DNA of 32,845 bases from the NCBI GenBank assembly GCA_019310965.1, contig JAFDDG010000044.1:1-32845 (forward strand). The letters are read 5' to 3'. Every line of letters begins with the position of its first letter. Positions within the stretch are counted from its first letter, which is position 1. Positions 21,755-31,118 of the stretch are shown in pieces. The notes below the pieces were generated by a model, which was given only the letters and a program-made list of their open reading frames with translations, made no database searches and was not told the DNA's origin. This stretch comes from Deltaproteobacteria bacterium (GTDB lineage: Bacteria > Myxococcota_A > UBA9160 > SMWR01). Position numbers and translations under genes: made by a program.

Positions 21755-21889
21755 TGAGGTTCCGACGGCGGAAAGTGGTAGGTGAAGAAATCGGGGCTCG
21801 CGGCCTCTGCCAGGGCTGCGGCGTGCCGTTCCTGTAGCGGCTCGAGACGCACGCTGCGTGTCTTCCAGGGCGATGCTTTCGACTTGCAC
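21755..21889 (-). pseudogene. Decayed GNAT acetyltransferase fragment (RimJ/RimL-like)
   Basis: On the minus strand a GTG at 21889 begins VQVESIALEDTQ, and after a one-base shift near 21853 the adjacent frame reads VRLEPLQERHAAALAEAA followed by SPDFFTYHFPP. Together these match the first 45 residues of RimJ/RimL-type GNAT acetyltransferases, which begin ...LEGRxVRLEPLxxxHAxAL. Beyond that the frame has no GNAT motif and stops at 21694. It is antisense between the adenosyltransferase and the methyltransferase gene, whose predicted start overlaps it. I read it as a remnant with a frameshift and a lost C-terminal part. Confidence 0.5.
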
Positions 21890-22655
21890 CCGGCTTGCTC
21901 TCTCTCGGGCAGGACGAGTGATTCGGCGCAGGCTACCGCTTGTCCCACAGATCCAGATGATGCAGGCTCGCCTCTCGAACATGCGACGCCACATCAGGGA
22001 CTTCGTCGAGCTGACGGCCGGCGTGCTGGAGCTTCCCGGTCCGATCTACGAGTTCGGCGCGCTGCAGGTGCCCGGCCAGGAGGGGGATGCGGATCTGCGG
22101 CCGCTGTTTCCGGGCCGGGACTACGTCGGCTGCGACATGCGCGCGGGCCCGGGCGTCGACCGCGTGCTGAATCTGCACGAGCTGGACTTGCCCTCTGCGA
22201 GCGTCGGTGCGGCGCTGTCGCTCGACACGCTCGAGCACGTCGAGTTTCCGCGCAAGGCGATGAGCGAGCTGCATCGCGTGCTCGCAGACGGAGGCATCGC
22301 GGTGATCTCATCGGTGATGAACTTCCCGATCCACGCCTACCCGGACGACTACTGGCGCTTCACGCCGGAGGCATTTCGCAGCCTGCTGCGGGAGTTCGAC
22401 AGCAGCCTGGTCGAGAGCGCCGGCGAGCCCTCCTTTCCCCACACCGTCGTCGGCGTCGGGGCCAAGGGCCGCGCGTTGCCCACTGAGGAGCTGTCCGCGC
22501 ACTTGGCGGAGTGGCGGCAGCGCTGGCTGCGCCCGCGCCCCTGGCCGCGCTCGCGGACGTTCAAGGGGAGTCTCGAGCGGCTGCTCGTTCCGCTGACGCC
22601 GCCGCTGCTGCTGGAGGCGTACCGGAGGATGAGAGGACGGGGGCAGATGCGCTGA
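21873..22655 (+). CDS. Class I SAM-dependent methyltransferase-like protein
   Basis: About 260 residues from the proposed ATG at 21873. The core is PGPIYEFGALQVPGQ (motif I, in an atypical GALQ form), DYVGCDMRAGPGVDRVLN (acidic residue after the second strand), then ALSLDTLEHVEFPRKAMSELHRVLADGG, the post-core motif of methyltransferase type 11 proteins, and VISSVMNFPIHAYPDDYWRF. This set is common in proteins near sugar and polyketide genes. The start is uncertain: a GTG at 21858 and others downstream are possible, none with a strong ribosome binding site, and the first 45 codons overlap the antisense GNAT remnant. Substrate unknown. Confidence 0.75.
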   Translation: MLSTCTRLALSRAGRVIRRRLPLVPQIQMMQARLSNMRRHIRDFVELTAGVLELPGPIYEFGALQVPGQEGDADLRPLFPGRDYVGCDMRAGPGVDRVLNLHELDLPSASVGAALSLDTLEHVEFPRKAMSELHRVLADGGIAVISSVMNFPIHAYPDDYWRFTPEAFRSLLREFDSSLVESAGEPSFPHTVVGVGAKGRALPTEELSAHLAEWRQRWLRPRPWPRSRTFKGSLERLLVPLTPPLLLEAYRRMRGRGQMR

Positions 22656-22739
22656 CGCATGCGCCTTGGTGTGGCGGCCGAGCACGCTGGGCGGGCCGCG
22701 AGCGACGCATCGAAACACATCTTGCCACAGGAGTCGCAA

Positions 22740-23891
22740 GTGGCTGATCGACCGATCCCTTTCGAGTATCGAGCCGAGGAGGCAGTCCTCGAGGATCTTG
22801 CCCGAAGGTTGGCGACGACCCGTTGGCCGGAGCCACAGGGTGGGGGCTGGGGCTTCGGGACCGATGCCGCCTGGCTGCGAGAGATTGTCGACTACTGGCG
22901 CGACGGCTTCGACTGGCGGCGCCGCGAGGCCTGGTTGCAAGCCGTCCTGCCCGGCGAGCGCGTGCGCATCCGCGGTCTCGATCTCCATTTTTCGCGCATC
23001 GGCGGGCGCGGCGAGAAGCGCCTGCCGCTGCTCCTGCTCCACGGCTGGCCGAGCTCCTTCGTCGAGATGCATCGGCTCGTGGGTCCGCTCACGGATCCGG
23101 TCTCGCACGGCGGCTCGCCGGAAGATGCTTTCGACCTCGTGGTCGCGTCGCTGCCCGGTCACGGCTTCTCGAGCGCACCGAGCGATCCGCGCTTCGGCGC
23201 CGATGACGCGGCCGATCTCTTTCGCGACCTCATGGTCGACGTCCTGGGCCACGAACGCTTCGGCGTGCACGGGGGGGATCGCGGTGCCTTCGTGGCGACG
23301 GGGCTCGGGCATCGTCATCCAGAGCACGTCGCGGGAATCCATCTCTCGCTTCCCCTGGGTATCCCGGCTCCGATCGAGGAGCGTTCGGCCGAGGAGAGCG
23401 CCTGGCTCGAAGAGATGGCGCGCTGGCAGGCGGAAGAGGGCGGCTACTCCGCCGTGCAGTCCACGCGTCCGGCGTCTCTCGCCTTCGGCCTCACCGACTC
23501 GCCCGTCGGCCTGGCCGGCTGGATCCTCGAGAAGTGGTTTGCCTGGAGCGATTGCGCCGGCGATCCCCTGCGCTGCTTCACACGGGAGGAGCTGCTCACC
23601 AACGTGATGATCTACTGGCTCAGCGGCACGATCGGCTCGTCGATGCAGTGCTACTGGGCGCATCGTCACGCACCGCCCGCCGCGGTTCGACCCGAGCGGA
23701 TCGAGGTGCCGACCGGGATCGCACTCTTTCCGAAGGAGGTGACCCGCCCGCCGCGAAGCGCAGTCGCGCGGAAGTACCGGCTCACGCGCTGGACGGAGAT
23801 GAGCCGCGGCGGACATTTTCCCGCCCTCGAAGCTCCCGCGGAGCTGACCGCGGAGATCCGTGCGTTCTTTGGCTCGCTGCGCTCGCCGTGA
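22740..23891 (+). CDS. Epoxide hydrolase with N-terminal EHN domain
   Basis: A 383-residue alpha/beta hydrolase of the microsomal-type (EHN) epoxide hydrolase family, which opens epoxides to diols. Residues 1-105 are the EHN domain (PFEYRAEEAVLEDLARRLATTRWP). HGWPSSF at 101-107 holds the oxyanion residues, HGGDRGAF carries the nucleophile Asp180, and the C-terminal SRGGHFPALEAP carries His359. The motifs YWLSGTIGSS and WFAWSD belong to the lid. The GTG at 22740 has CAGGAG six bases upstream; an in-frame ATG at 22659 is upstream of it and less likely. The gene stands alone, converging on the SNF2 helicase with a strong hairpin between. Confidence 0.93.
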   Translation: MADRPIPFEYRAEEAVLEDLARRLATTRWPEPQGGGWGFGTDAAWLREIVDYWRDGFDWRRREAWLQAVLPGERVRIRGLDLHFSRIGGRGEKRLPLLLLHGWPSSFVEMHRLVGPLTDPVSHGGSPEDAFDLVVASLPGHGFSSAPSDPRFGADDAADLFRDLMVDVLGHERFGVHGGDRGAFVATGLGHRHPEHVAGIHLSLPLGIPAPIEERSAEESAWLEEMARWQAEEGGYSAVQSTRPASLAFGLTDSPVGLAGWILEKWFAWSDCAGDPLRCFTREELLTNVMIYWLSGTIGSSMQCYWAHRHAPPAAVRPERIEVPTGIALFPKEVTRPPRSAVARKYRLTRWTEMSRGGHFPALEAPAELTAEIRAFFGSLRSP

Positions 23892-23938
23892 CGCGGGCCG
23901 GCCACGGCGCTTCATTCCACTCGGGGCCGCCACCGCTT

Positions 23939-23977
23939 CCGGGTGCGTGGCCCGCTCGCCCGGGGCCCTGCACCCGG
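23939..23977. terminator. Two-helix hairpin between convergent genes
   Basis: CCGGGTGC (23939-23946) pairs with GCACCCGG (23970-23977), and after a 2x2 internal loop GGCCC pairs with GGGCC, giving 13 base pairs. It sits in the 93-base gap between the epoxide hydrolase and the SNF2 helicase and lacks a T-tract on either side. Role as a bidirectional terminator is inferred. Confidence 0.5.
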
Positions 23978-23984
23978 CTCGGCA

Positions 23985-26915
23985 TCAGGCCAACAGCTCG
24001 AGCAGATCTTCCCTGCTGAGTCCGCCGGCGGCGCCGCCATCGCCGAGCGCGGCCTCGGCCAGCGCGCGCTTGCGTGCCTGCAGCTCGAGGATGCGTTCTT
24101 CCACGGTGCCGCGTGCCACCAGACGATGCACGATCACCGGGCGGTCCTGGCCGATGCGGTGCGCCCGGTCGGCGGCCTGGTCTTCGACCGCCGGGTTCCA
24201 CCACGGGTCGAGGATGAAGACGTGGTCTGCGGCGGTGAGGTTGAGGCCGGTACCGCCGGCGCGCAGCGAGAGCAGCAGCACCGGCGGTCCGCTCTCGCTC
24301 TGGAAATCGTCGACCACGGCGCCACGATCGCGTGTGGAGCCGTCGAGGCGCGTGAAGGGAAGTGAGGCTTCGCGCAGGTGCGGCTCGACGAGGTCGAGAA
24401 GCGACGTCCACTGCGAGAAGACCAGCGCCTTGTGGCCCTCCGACACCGCTTCGTCGAGATTCTCGAGCAGCACGTCGAGCTTGGACGAGCCCGACGCCTG
24501 CTGTCCCGGGACCAGCGCGGGGTGGCAGCTCGCCTGGCGCAGGCGCAGCAGGGCTTCGAGCGCGGCGAGCACCGAGCCGCCGGAGTCGAGCTGGCGCACC
24601 ACATCCTCCTGAGTGGCTGCGCGCAGGGCGTCGTAGAGGCGCTGCTCCTCCTCGCGAAGCTCGGCGTGCAGCACGATCTCCGTTCGCGGCGGCAGCTCGG
24701 GCGCCACCTGCGCTTTCATGCGCCGCAGCAGGAAGGGACGGATGCGCGCCCTGAGGCGCTCGGCCACCTCTGCATCGCCGGCCGCGATCGGGCGCGCATG
24801 CCGCTCCTCGAAGTCGCGCCGGCCGCCGAGCAGCCCCGGATTCGTGAAGTGAAGCTGGCTCCACAGCTCGTCGAGCCGATTCTCGATCGGGGTGCCGGTG
24901 AGGGCCACGCGAAAGCCGGCGCGCAGGCTGTGGGCGGCGCGGGCGGCCTGGCTTTCGGGGTTCTTCACGTTCTGCGCCTCGTCGAGCACGACGCTGTCCC
25001 AGGTCACGGCGGTCAGGGCGTCGGCATCGAGGCGCAGCAGCGCGTAGGTCGTGAGCGTCACATCCGCTGCCGGATCCAGCGCGCGGTTGGGCCCGTGGTA
25101 GGTGGAGACGCGCAACGCTGGCCGGAAGCGCGCGGTTTCGGCCGCCCAGTTGGGCAGCACGCTCGTCGGACACACGACGAGCGTGCGACCGCGCAGCGCA
25201 CACAGGGCCTGCAGCGTCTTGCCCAGACCCATGTCGTCGGCGAGCAGCGCGCCGAGGCCGGCGTTGCGCAGCGCGCACAGCCAGTCGACGCCCTTGCGTT
25301 GATAGGCGCGCAGCTCCGCGTTGAGATCGTCGGGGAGCGTGGCGCTGGCAATCTCGCCGCTGGCGTCGAGCACGGTTTCGAGCCCGGCCAGGGAGGGCGG
25401 TGGCGGTGCGTCGAGCTCCCCGCAGAGCGAGCCCAGGGTCGGAAGCACCGCCAGGGGCAGCGCGCCGCTGGCCTCACGTGCGGCAAACAGGTCGGCCAGG
25501 CGGTCGCCGAAACGGGCCAGCCAGTCGGCGGGCAGTGGCGCAAGCCCTCCGCCCTCGAGGGTCACGAGGGTCTCGCCGCGGCGCCAGGCGCGGAGCACCC
25601 GGCCCGCGTCGGCGCGGCGTGTCTCGCCGTGCACCTCCGACGTGAAGTGCACGTCGAAGTCGTCGCCGCGCGCTTCGAAGCGCGCCGCGAGTTCTGGCAC
25701 GCGGAAGAAGGCGCGGTGTCCGTCGCCGCGCAGCGCAGCGCCGAAGCGGGCCAGTCGTTCGCTCATCTGCACCGCCGCTTCTCCGCTCACCTGGATGCGG
25801 CGTCCCGGCAGGATTTCGAGCTCGTTCTGCAGGCGGCGCACCAGGGCGCGCTCCGCCGCCTCGTCGCGCAGCGGCACCGGCCCCCCGCCGATCGGCACCA
25901 GCTTGCCGGCATCGACCCGCGCGATGGGCGGCTCGCCGTAGACGAGTGTCGCGAAGACCTCGAGCCCGTCGCCGACACGGCGCGTCTCGATGGACAGCCG
26001 CGGGGGCTCCTGCACCGCCCGCGGCAAGCGACGGGTCTCCACCTGCACGGGCATGCGTTCCTGGAGCTGCGGGATCACCTCGGTCACCAGGCGCTGGGCC
26101 TCGTCGGCTGCGAAGTGCTTGCCCGTGCCCCCGAAGTCGGCGAGCTCGCGGCCGAGCAATCCGGCGTTGGCCAGCGGACGCAGCTCGTCGCCGCAGCGCG
26201 CGACGCAGTCGTCGAAGGTTGTCTCGATGGGCTCCGTGCGGCCGACGCGCACGCGGAAGCCGGGCCCGTCGTCCTCCACCCGCAACGTGAATCCGAGTTC
26301 GAGCGGGGAGGCGCGGATGGGTTCGTCGTCGAGTCTCACATCACTGCAGCGCGAGAGCGGGCCGAGGAGTGTCACGAGTACGCCGCGCGGCACTCGGCCA
26401 CGCCACTTCGTGCCGAGGCTGTGCTCGACGGCGATGTCATCCGCCGACGCCACGAACTCGGGCCCCTCGACGCGACCCGATGCGACCGCCGCGAGCGTGG
26501 ACGTGAGCAACACCTCTTCGCCCTCCTTCACCACGACCCGCTCGATGGCCAGGCCGTCCGCTTCGCGCGTCAGGCGGTAGCCGATGTGTCCACGCTTGCG
26601 TGTGGCGATGGGCAGCGCCTGGCCTTCGCTTCGCGCGCGTCGCAGTGCGATGATCGCCGCCGCTACGTGTTCACAGACCGTTTCCCGCGTGCGGCAATCG
26701 CAATCCCAGTCCTCGTCATCCGGGTAGAGCGTGACGCTCGGGCTGATGAGTCCGTCCTGGGCGGCGACGCGCAACAGGATCTCGTCGCCGGAGTCGGTCT
26801 CGCCGACCACCGAGCCGGCGCGCGCCAGCTCGACGCCCCGCGACCAGGCGCTCGCAGAGGCGGCCGCGCGAATCGCGGCGAAGAGGGGCTGGAGCGAGGG
26901 GGCGTCGATGCTCAC
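23985..26915 (-). CDS. SWIM zinc-finger SNF2-family helicase
   Basis: A 976-residue SNF2/HepA-type ATPase. Residues 72-83 form a SWIM zinc finger (Cys72, Cys74, Cys81, His83). A long middle region typical of bacterial SNF2 accessory domains follows. The helicase core begins near 530 ([12 protein letters not shown]), Walker A is DDMGLGKT with Lys566, Walker B is DEAQ at 645-648, then TGTPIENRL and HFTNPGLLG; the C-terminal lobe has [45 protein letters not shown] and [10 protein letters not shown]. Bacterial SNF2 proteins act on nucleic acid complexes or RNA polymerase; the specific role is unknown. The meaB stop precedes its start by two bases, so they may be one transcript. Confidence 0.93.
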   Translation of the reverse strand: MSIDAPSLQPLFAAIRAAASASAWSRGVELARAGSVVGETDSGDEILLRVAAQDGLISPSVTLYPDDEDWDCDCRTRETVCEHVAAAIIALRRARSEGQALPIATRKRGHIGYRLTREADGLAIERVVVKEGEEVLLTSTLAAVASGRVEGPEFVASADDIAVEHSLGTKWRGRVPRGVLVTLLGPLSRCSDVRLDDEPIRASPLELGFTLRVEDDGPGFRVRVGRTEPIETTFDDCVARCGDELRPLANAGLLGRELADFGGTGKHFAADEAQRLVTEVIPQLQERMPVQVETRRLPRAVQEPPRLSIETRRVGDGLEVFATLVYGEPPIARVDAGKLVPIGGGPVPLRDEAAERALVRRLQNELEILPGRRIQVSGEAAVQMSERLARFGAALRGDGHRAFFRVPELAARFEARGDDFDVHFTSEVHGETRRADAGRVLRAWRRGETLVTLEGGGLAPLPADWLARFGDRLADLFAAREASGALPLAVLPTLGSLCGELDAPPPPSLAGLETVLDASGEIASATLPDDLNAELRAYQRKGVDWLCALRNAGLGALLADDMGLGKTLQALCALRGRTLVVCPTSVLPNWAAETARFRPALRVSTYHGPNRALDPAADVTLTTYALLRLDADALTAVTWDSVVLDEAQNVKNPESQAARAAHSLRAGFRVALTGTPIENRLDELWSQLHFTNPGLLGGRRDFEERHARPIAAGDAEVAERLRARIRPFLLRRMKAQVAPELPPRTEIVLHAELREEEQRLYDALRAATQEDVVRQLDSGGSVLAALEALLRLRQASCHPALVPGQQASGSSKLDVLLENLDEAVSEGHKALVFSQWTSLLDLVEPHLREASLPFTRLDGSTRDRGAVVDDFQSESGPPVLLLSLRAGGTGLNLTAADHVFILDPWWNPAVEDQAADRAHRIGQDRPVIVHRLVARGTVEERILELQARKRALAEAALGDGGAAGGLSREDLLELLA

Positions 26916-26917
26916 CG

Positions 26918-27841
26918 TCAGCGCGGCTTGCCGAGCGCTTCCTCGATCTCGGAGCCCAGCGCCGCGAGCGTGGCGTAGCCGGAGCCGTCCTCATCGAGTC
27001 GCGCTTCGACGCTCGTCGGGCCGCCGAGCTGTTCGAGACCGAAGCTGCCGTAGCGGCTCTCGAGTGCCTGGATCAGCCATGCCGCCCGGCCGCGGCGGCG
27101 CCGTGCCGCGATGGCTCCACTGTCGGTCAGGTGCGCGAAGTGCGCCGTGATGGCGTCGGCCAGCTCTTCGATGCCACTCGCGTCGCGGGCCGAGGCCAGC
27201 AGCAGTGGCGGCGTCCAGCCGTCGCCCGCGCTCTCGCCGAGCCCGAGCCCGCCGGCCAGGTCGCTGGCCGTTCGTTCGGCCAGCGCGCCCAGGTCGGCCT
27301 TGTTCACCACGAAGATGTCCGGCTCTTCGAGGATGCCCGCCTTCATGAACTGCAACAGGTCGCCGGCGCCCGGGCTCGCCACGAAGACCAATGTGTCGAC
27401 CAGTGTCGCTACCTCGACCTCGGATTGGCCGACGCCGACGGTTTCGACGAAGACCCGGTCGAAGGCCGCCGACAGGATCGTGACGCCGGCGCGTGTCGCC
27501 TCGGCGAGGCCGCCCAGGCGATCTCGCGCCGCCATCGACCGGATGAAGACGCCGGGATCGTTCGCGCCGGCCCGCACTCGAGCCCTGTCGCCGAGCAGCG
27601 CACCGCCGCTGCGCTGGCTCGACGGGTCCACCGCCACGATGGCGAGACTGTCGCCCCGGGGTCGCAGGCTGCGCACCAGCGCGTCGAGCAGCGTCGACTT
27701 GCCGACGCCGGGCGCGCCGGTGATGCCGATGCGCGCTGCACCCGGGAACGGAGTCTCGCGCTCGAGGGTTGCCAGCAGCTCGAGCGCGGCCTGCCGCTGT
27801 GCCGGCCGCCGGTCGTCCGCGAGATTCAGGGCCTCCGCCAC
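26918..27841 (-). CDS. meaB: MeaB/ArgK-type GTPase, mutase chaperone
   Basis: At least 307 residues. It is the G3E-type GTPase that loads and protects adenosylcobalamin-dependent mutases. P-loop GAPGVGKST at 42-50, the family motif [15 protein letters not shown] (including the switch region), ETVGVGQSE and NKAD are present. The GTG at 27841 is the usual start candidate, but the in-frame codons upstream read PPEPGELARRLLGRDRGA, which matches the normal MeaB N-terminus. A CTG at 27898, seven bases after GGAG and overlapping the end of meaA, may be the real start. It lies next to meaA, the expected arrangement. Confidence 0.93.
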   Translation of the reverse strand: MAEALNLADDRRPAQRQAALELLATLERETPFPGAARIGITGAPGVGKSTLLDALVRSLRPRGDSLAIVAVDPSSQRSGGALLGDRARVRAGANDPGVFIRSMAARDRLGGLAEATRAGVTILSAAFDRVFVETVGVGQSEVEVATLVDTLVFVASPGAGDLLQFMKAGILEEPDIFVVNKADLGALAERTASDLAGGLGLGESAGDGWTPPLLLASARDASGIEELADAITAHFAHLTDSGAIAARRRRGRAAWLIQALESRYGSFGLEQLGGPTSVEARLDEDGSGYATLAALGSEIEEALGKPR

Positions 27842-27887
27842 CGCGCCGCGATCGCGGCCCAGGAGCCTGCGCGCGAGTTCGCCGGGC

Positions 27888-29876
27888 TCAGGCGGCAGCG
27901 GACGACTCCATCACGACGTCGACGATCTCGTCCATGATCTGGGTGAGATCGAAGTCCTTCGGCGTGTAGACCCGACGCACGCCGGCCTCGCGCAGCTGCT
28001 CGGCGTCGCGCTCCGGGATGATGCCGCCCACAACCACCGGCACGGCGCTGAGGCCCGCCGTCTCGAGCCCCTTCAGCACGTCGAGCACCAATACGCCATG
28101 GGAGCCGGAGAGAACCGAGAGCCCGATGACGTGCACGCCCTCGTCATGGGCCGATTGCACGATCTCGCCCGGCGTCAGCCGGATGCCCTCGTACACGACC
28201 TCCATGCCCACGTCCCGGGCCTTTACGGCGATCTGCTCGGCGCCATTGCTGTGTCCGTCGAGGCCTGGCTTGCCAACCAGCAGCTTGAGCGGGCGGCCGA
28301 GTTGCTCGCTGAGCTGGCGCACGCGTCCGCGCACGGCCAGGGTGCCGTCGCCGGCGCCGTCGAGCGCGCGGGCCACCACGCCGGTGGGGGCACGGTACTC
28401 GCCGAAGAGCCCGCGCAGCGCGTCTGCCCATTCGCCGGTCGTGACGCCGGCGTGGGCTGCGCCAATCGACGGCGGCATCACGTTGCCCCCGCTGGCGAGC
28501 GCGTCCTTGAGACCCTGCAGTGCGGAGGCCACGTCGGCGGCGTTGCGCTTGTGTCGGAAGGCGTCCAAGCGTTCGATCTGCTCGCGCTCGGCGGAGGCGT
28601 CGACGTGCAGCACCAACTGCTCGCCCTCGGTGAGCGGCGAGGGTTCGGTCTCGGTGTAGGCGTTGACGCCTACCACGGTGAGGTCACCGGCCTCGATCGC
28701 CCGGGCTCGGGCCGTCTGCGACTCGACCAGGCGGCGCTTCATGTAGGCGTTCTCCACCGCTGCGACCGCACCACCCTGCTCGAGCACCGTGTCGAGCTCC
28801 GCGCGGGCCTCGTCGAGCAGCGCCTGGGTGCGCGCTTCGACGACGTGAGAGCCGTCGAAGAGATCGTCGTATTCGAGCAGGTCCGTCTCGAACGCCAGGA
28901 TCTGCTGGATGCGCAGCGACCACTGCTGATCCCAGGGCCGCGGCAGCCCCAACGCTTCGTTCCAGGCGGGGAGCTGCAGTGCGCGGCAGCGGGCCTTCTT
29001 CGAGAAGGTCACGCCGAGTGTTTCGAGAGCGATGCGGATCGCGTTGTTCTCGGGTTGGGCCTCGGTGAGCCCGAGGCTGTTCACCTGCACGCCGTAGCGG
29101 AAGCGGCGCAGCTTCGGATCGTCGACGCCGTAGCGATCCCGGGTGAGCGTGTCCCAGAGCTCCGTCATCGCGCGACCCTTGCAGATCTCCTCGACGAAGC
29201 GGATGCCCGCGTTCAGGAAGAAGGAGATGCGACCGACCACCCGGGGCAAGACCTCCTGCGGCACGTCGTCGCGGGCCCGCAGTGCGTCGAGCACGGCGAT
29301 GGCGGTGGCCATCGAGTAGGCGATTTCCTGCACCGGCGTGGCACCGGCTTCCTGCAGGTGGTACGAGCAGATGTTGATGGGGTTCCACTTCGGCATGTGC
29401 TCGACGGTGTAGGCCACCATGTCGCTGGTGAGGCGCATGGAGGGCTCCGGCGGGAAGACGTAGGTGCCGCGGGAGAGGTACTCCTTGATGATGTCGTTCT
29501 GCGTCGTGCCCTGGAGAGCGGTCGCCGCGACCCCTTGGCGCTCGGCGCTGGCGATGTAGAGCGCGAGCAGCCAGGCGGCCGTCGCGTTGATCGTCATGGA
29601 GGTGTTCATGCGATCGAGCGGCAGCTCCTCGAAGAGCGCCTGCATGTCTTCGATGTGACCGATCGGCACTCCCACCTTGCCGACCTCGCCCCGGGCCAGC
29701 GGGTGGTCGGCGTCGATGCCGGTCTGTGTGGGCAGGTCGAAGGCGACGGACAGACCGGTCTGGCCCTTGGCGAGGTTCGTCCGGTAGAGCGCGTTGCTGG
29801 CTCGCGCCGACGAGTGGCCGGAGTAGGTGCGGAAGACCCAGGGACGGTCGCGTTTCGCTGTGTCGGACTCGGGCAT
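27888..29876 (-). CDS. meaA: MeaA-type cobalamin-dependent acyl-CoA mutase (ethylmalonyl-CoA mutase)
   Basis: A 662-residue mutase. It carries RPWVFRTYSGHSSARASNAL, LAKGQTGLSVAFDLPTQTG, ALQGTTQNDIIKEYLSRGTY, NPINICSYHLQEAGATPV and ALGLPRPWDQQWSLR of the (beta/alpha)8 barrel, and the C-terminal B12 domain with DGHSNG (Asp540, His542), SVLSGSHGVLV and YTPKDFDLTQIMDEIV. The fused layout and details match MeaA of the ethylmalonyl-CoA pathway, which converts ethylmalonyl-CoA to methylsuccinyl-CoA during acetyl-CoA assimilation, rather than methylmalonyl-CoA mutase. No crotonyl-CoA carboxylase/reductase is in the window, so the pathway assignment is inferred. A promoter (29902-29930) lies just upstream. 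Confidence 0.9.
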   Translation of the reverse strand: MPESDTAKRDRPWVFRTYSGHSSARASNALYRTNLAKGQTGLSVAFDLPTQTGIDADHPLARGEVGKVGVPIGHIEDMQALFEELPLDRMNTSMTINATAAWLLALYIASAERQGVAATALQGTTQNDIIKEYLSRGTYVFPPEPSMRLTSDMVAYTVEHMPKWNPINICSYHLQEAGATPVQEIAYSMATAIAVLDALRARDDVPQEVLPRVVGRISFFLNAGIRFVEEICKGRAMTELWDTLTRDRYGVDDPKLRRFRYGVQVNSLGLTEAQPENNAIRIALETLGVTFSKKARCRALQLPAWNEALGLPRPWDQQWSLRIQQILAFETDLLEYDDLFDGSHVVEARTQALLDEARAELDTVLEQGGAVAAVENAYMKRRLVESQTARARAIEAGDLTVVGVNAYTETEPSPLTEGEQLVLHVDASAEREQIERLDAFRHKRNAADVASALQGLKDALASGGNVMPPSIGAAHAGVTTGEWADALRGLFGEYRAPTGVVARALDGAGDGTLAVRGRVRQLSEQLGRPLKLLVGKPGLDGHSNGAEQIAVKARDVGMEVVYEGIRLTPGEIVQSAHDEGVHVIGLSVLSGSHGVLVLDVLKGLETAGLSAVPVVVGGIIPERDAEQLREAGVRRVYTPKDFDLTQIMDEIVDVVMESSAAA

Positions 29877-29901
29877 CGGGCTTTCTCGCAAGTGCTCGAT
29901 A

Positions 29902-29930
29902 AATATAACGAAATCGCTTCGACGCGGCAA
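29902..29930 (-). promoter_or_regulatory. Sigma70-like promoter for meaA
   Basis: On the minus strand TTGCCG (29930-29925, 4 of 6 to TTGACA) is followed after exactly 17 bases by TATATT (29907-29902, 5 of 6 to TATAAT). Transcription would start near 29895, giving a leader of about 19 bases with AGAAAG before the ATG at 29876. The sequence is locally AT-rich. It is the best promoter match I found in the window. Confidence 0.55.
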
Positions 29931-30003
29931 TTTTCGGGTCCGCTGCTGCGAAAAGCATATCCGCTCCGCACGGCGCTGGGGTATGCCTCGGAGCGGGAGC
30001 CCT

Positions 30004-31035
30004 ATGTCTGACTTCTTCTTCGCCCTTACTCCGGAGGCCGTGCTCGATGCCGTGGAGGCGGGGGGCTACGAGCCCACCGGTCACGTCACCCCGCTCACCT
30101 GTCTCGAGAACCGCGTCTTCGACGTCCGGCTCGAAGGCGGGGAGCATGTGGTGGCGAAGTTCTACCGTCCGGGGCGCTGGAGCCGAGAGGCGATCCTGGA
30201 AGAGCACGCCTTTCTCGGCGAACTGCTCGATGCCGAGATCCCCGTGTGCGCCCCCCTCGCCTTCGCCGATGGCGAAACGCTGCACACGCGGGAAGACATC
30301 CACTACGCCGTGTGGCCGCGTACGGGCGGCCGTGCTCCCGACGAGTTCAGCGACGAGCAGATCGATGTGGTCGGGCGCCTGCTGGCGCGCATCCACAACG
30401 TCGGCGCCGTGATGGATGCGCCACACCGCCCGCAGCTCGACGCAGCGGTGGTGCGCAACGCGTTGGAGGTGTTGGAGGCCACCTTTCTGCCGCCGGAGTG
30501 CGCGCGGCGTTACGCCCAGGCCGTCGACGAGGTGGCGCGGCTCTACGCGGACTGGAGCCAGGGTGTGCCGCTGCATCGGATCCACGGCGACTGCCATGTG
30601 GGCAATCTGTTGAGGGGCAGCGAGGGCTGGTTCTTCCTCGACTTCGACGACTTCCTGGTGGGCCCCGCGGTTCACGACGTGTGGATGTTGCTGCCCGGCC
30701 GTGACGCGGAGGGCGTGCGCCAGCGCGAGCGCTTGGTCGCCGCCTACCGACAGTTCCGCCCTTTCGAAGCGAGCTGGTTGCGCCTCGTCGAGCCGCTGCG
30801 CGCATTCCGCTTCGTCTGGTACGCCGCCTGGATCGCGCGGCGCTGGGAGGATCCGGCGTTTCCCGACGCCTTTCCGCACTTTGGCAGTCCGAGCTACTGG
30901 GAGGACGAGACGCGAGATCTCGAGGAGCAGCTGGCGCGCCTGTTGCGAGGTGTCGACGAGTTGCCGGCTGGCTGCACGCCGAGCGAGCCCGAAGAACCCG
31001 AGCTCAGCAACGAAGACATCTTCTGGGATCTATGA
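30004..31035 (+). CDS. srkA: Stress response kinase A (serine/threonine kinase of the APH fold)
   Basis: A 343-residue protein of the YihE/SrkA family (expected about 330 residues). It starts MSDFFFALTPEAVLDAVEAGG, has the kinase strand VVAKFYRPGRWSREAI followed by EEHAFLGELLDAEIPVCAPL, the catalytic loop HGDCHVGNLL and the metal motif LDFDDFLVGPAVHDVWMLL, followed by AWIARRWEDPAFPDAFPHFG. In E. coli SrkA limits stress-induced cell death through the MazEF and other pathways. GGGAG lies just upstream of the ATG. It is divergent from meaA. The family assignment is firm; the cellular targets here are unknown. Confidence 0.93.
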   Translation: MSDFFFALTPEAVLDAVEAGGYEPTGHVTPLTCLENRVFDVRLEGGEHVVAKFYRPGRWSREAILEEHAFLGELLDAEIPVCAPLAFADGETLHTREDIHYAVWPRTGGRAPDEFSDEQIDVVGRLLARIHNVGAVMDAPHRPQLDAAVVRNALEVLEATFLPPECARRYAQAVDEVARLYADWSQGVPLHRIHGDCHVGNLLRGSEGWFFLDFDDFLVGPAVHDVWMLLPGRDAEGVRQRERLVAAYRQFRPFEASWLRLVEPLRAFRFVWYAAWIARRWEDPAFPDAFPHFGSPSYWEDETRDLEEQLARLLRGVDELPAGCTPSEPEEPELSNEDIFWDL

Positions 31036-31039
31036 GGTC

Positions 31040-31056
31040 CCCGGCCGTCTGCCGGG
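31040..31056. terminator. Hairpin after srkA
   Basis: CCCGGC, loop CGTCT, GCCGGG is a perfect 6-bp stem five bases after the srkA stop. It lacks a T-tract, and the next gene follows in the same direction, so partial termination only is suggested. Confidence 0.4.
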
Positions 31057-31118
31057 AAGCCACGATGCGTCTGCAGTGAGGGGCGCAACTCGTGCGCCGG
31101 CTGTGCGATGCTGCGCCG

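Noticed and set aside
24378..26978. An 866-codon plus-strand open frame
   Set aside because: It is antisense to the SNF2 helicase and its translation (histidine/arginine/glutamine-rich) is a shadow.
27111..30011. A 966-codon open frame on the plus strand
   Set aside because: It is antisense to meaB and meaA, whose motifs are unmistakable; its translation has no domain and is biased in composition.
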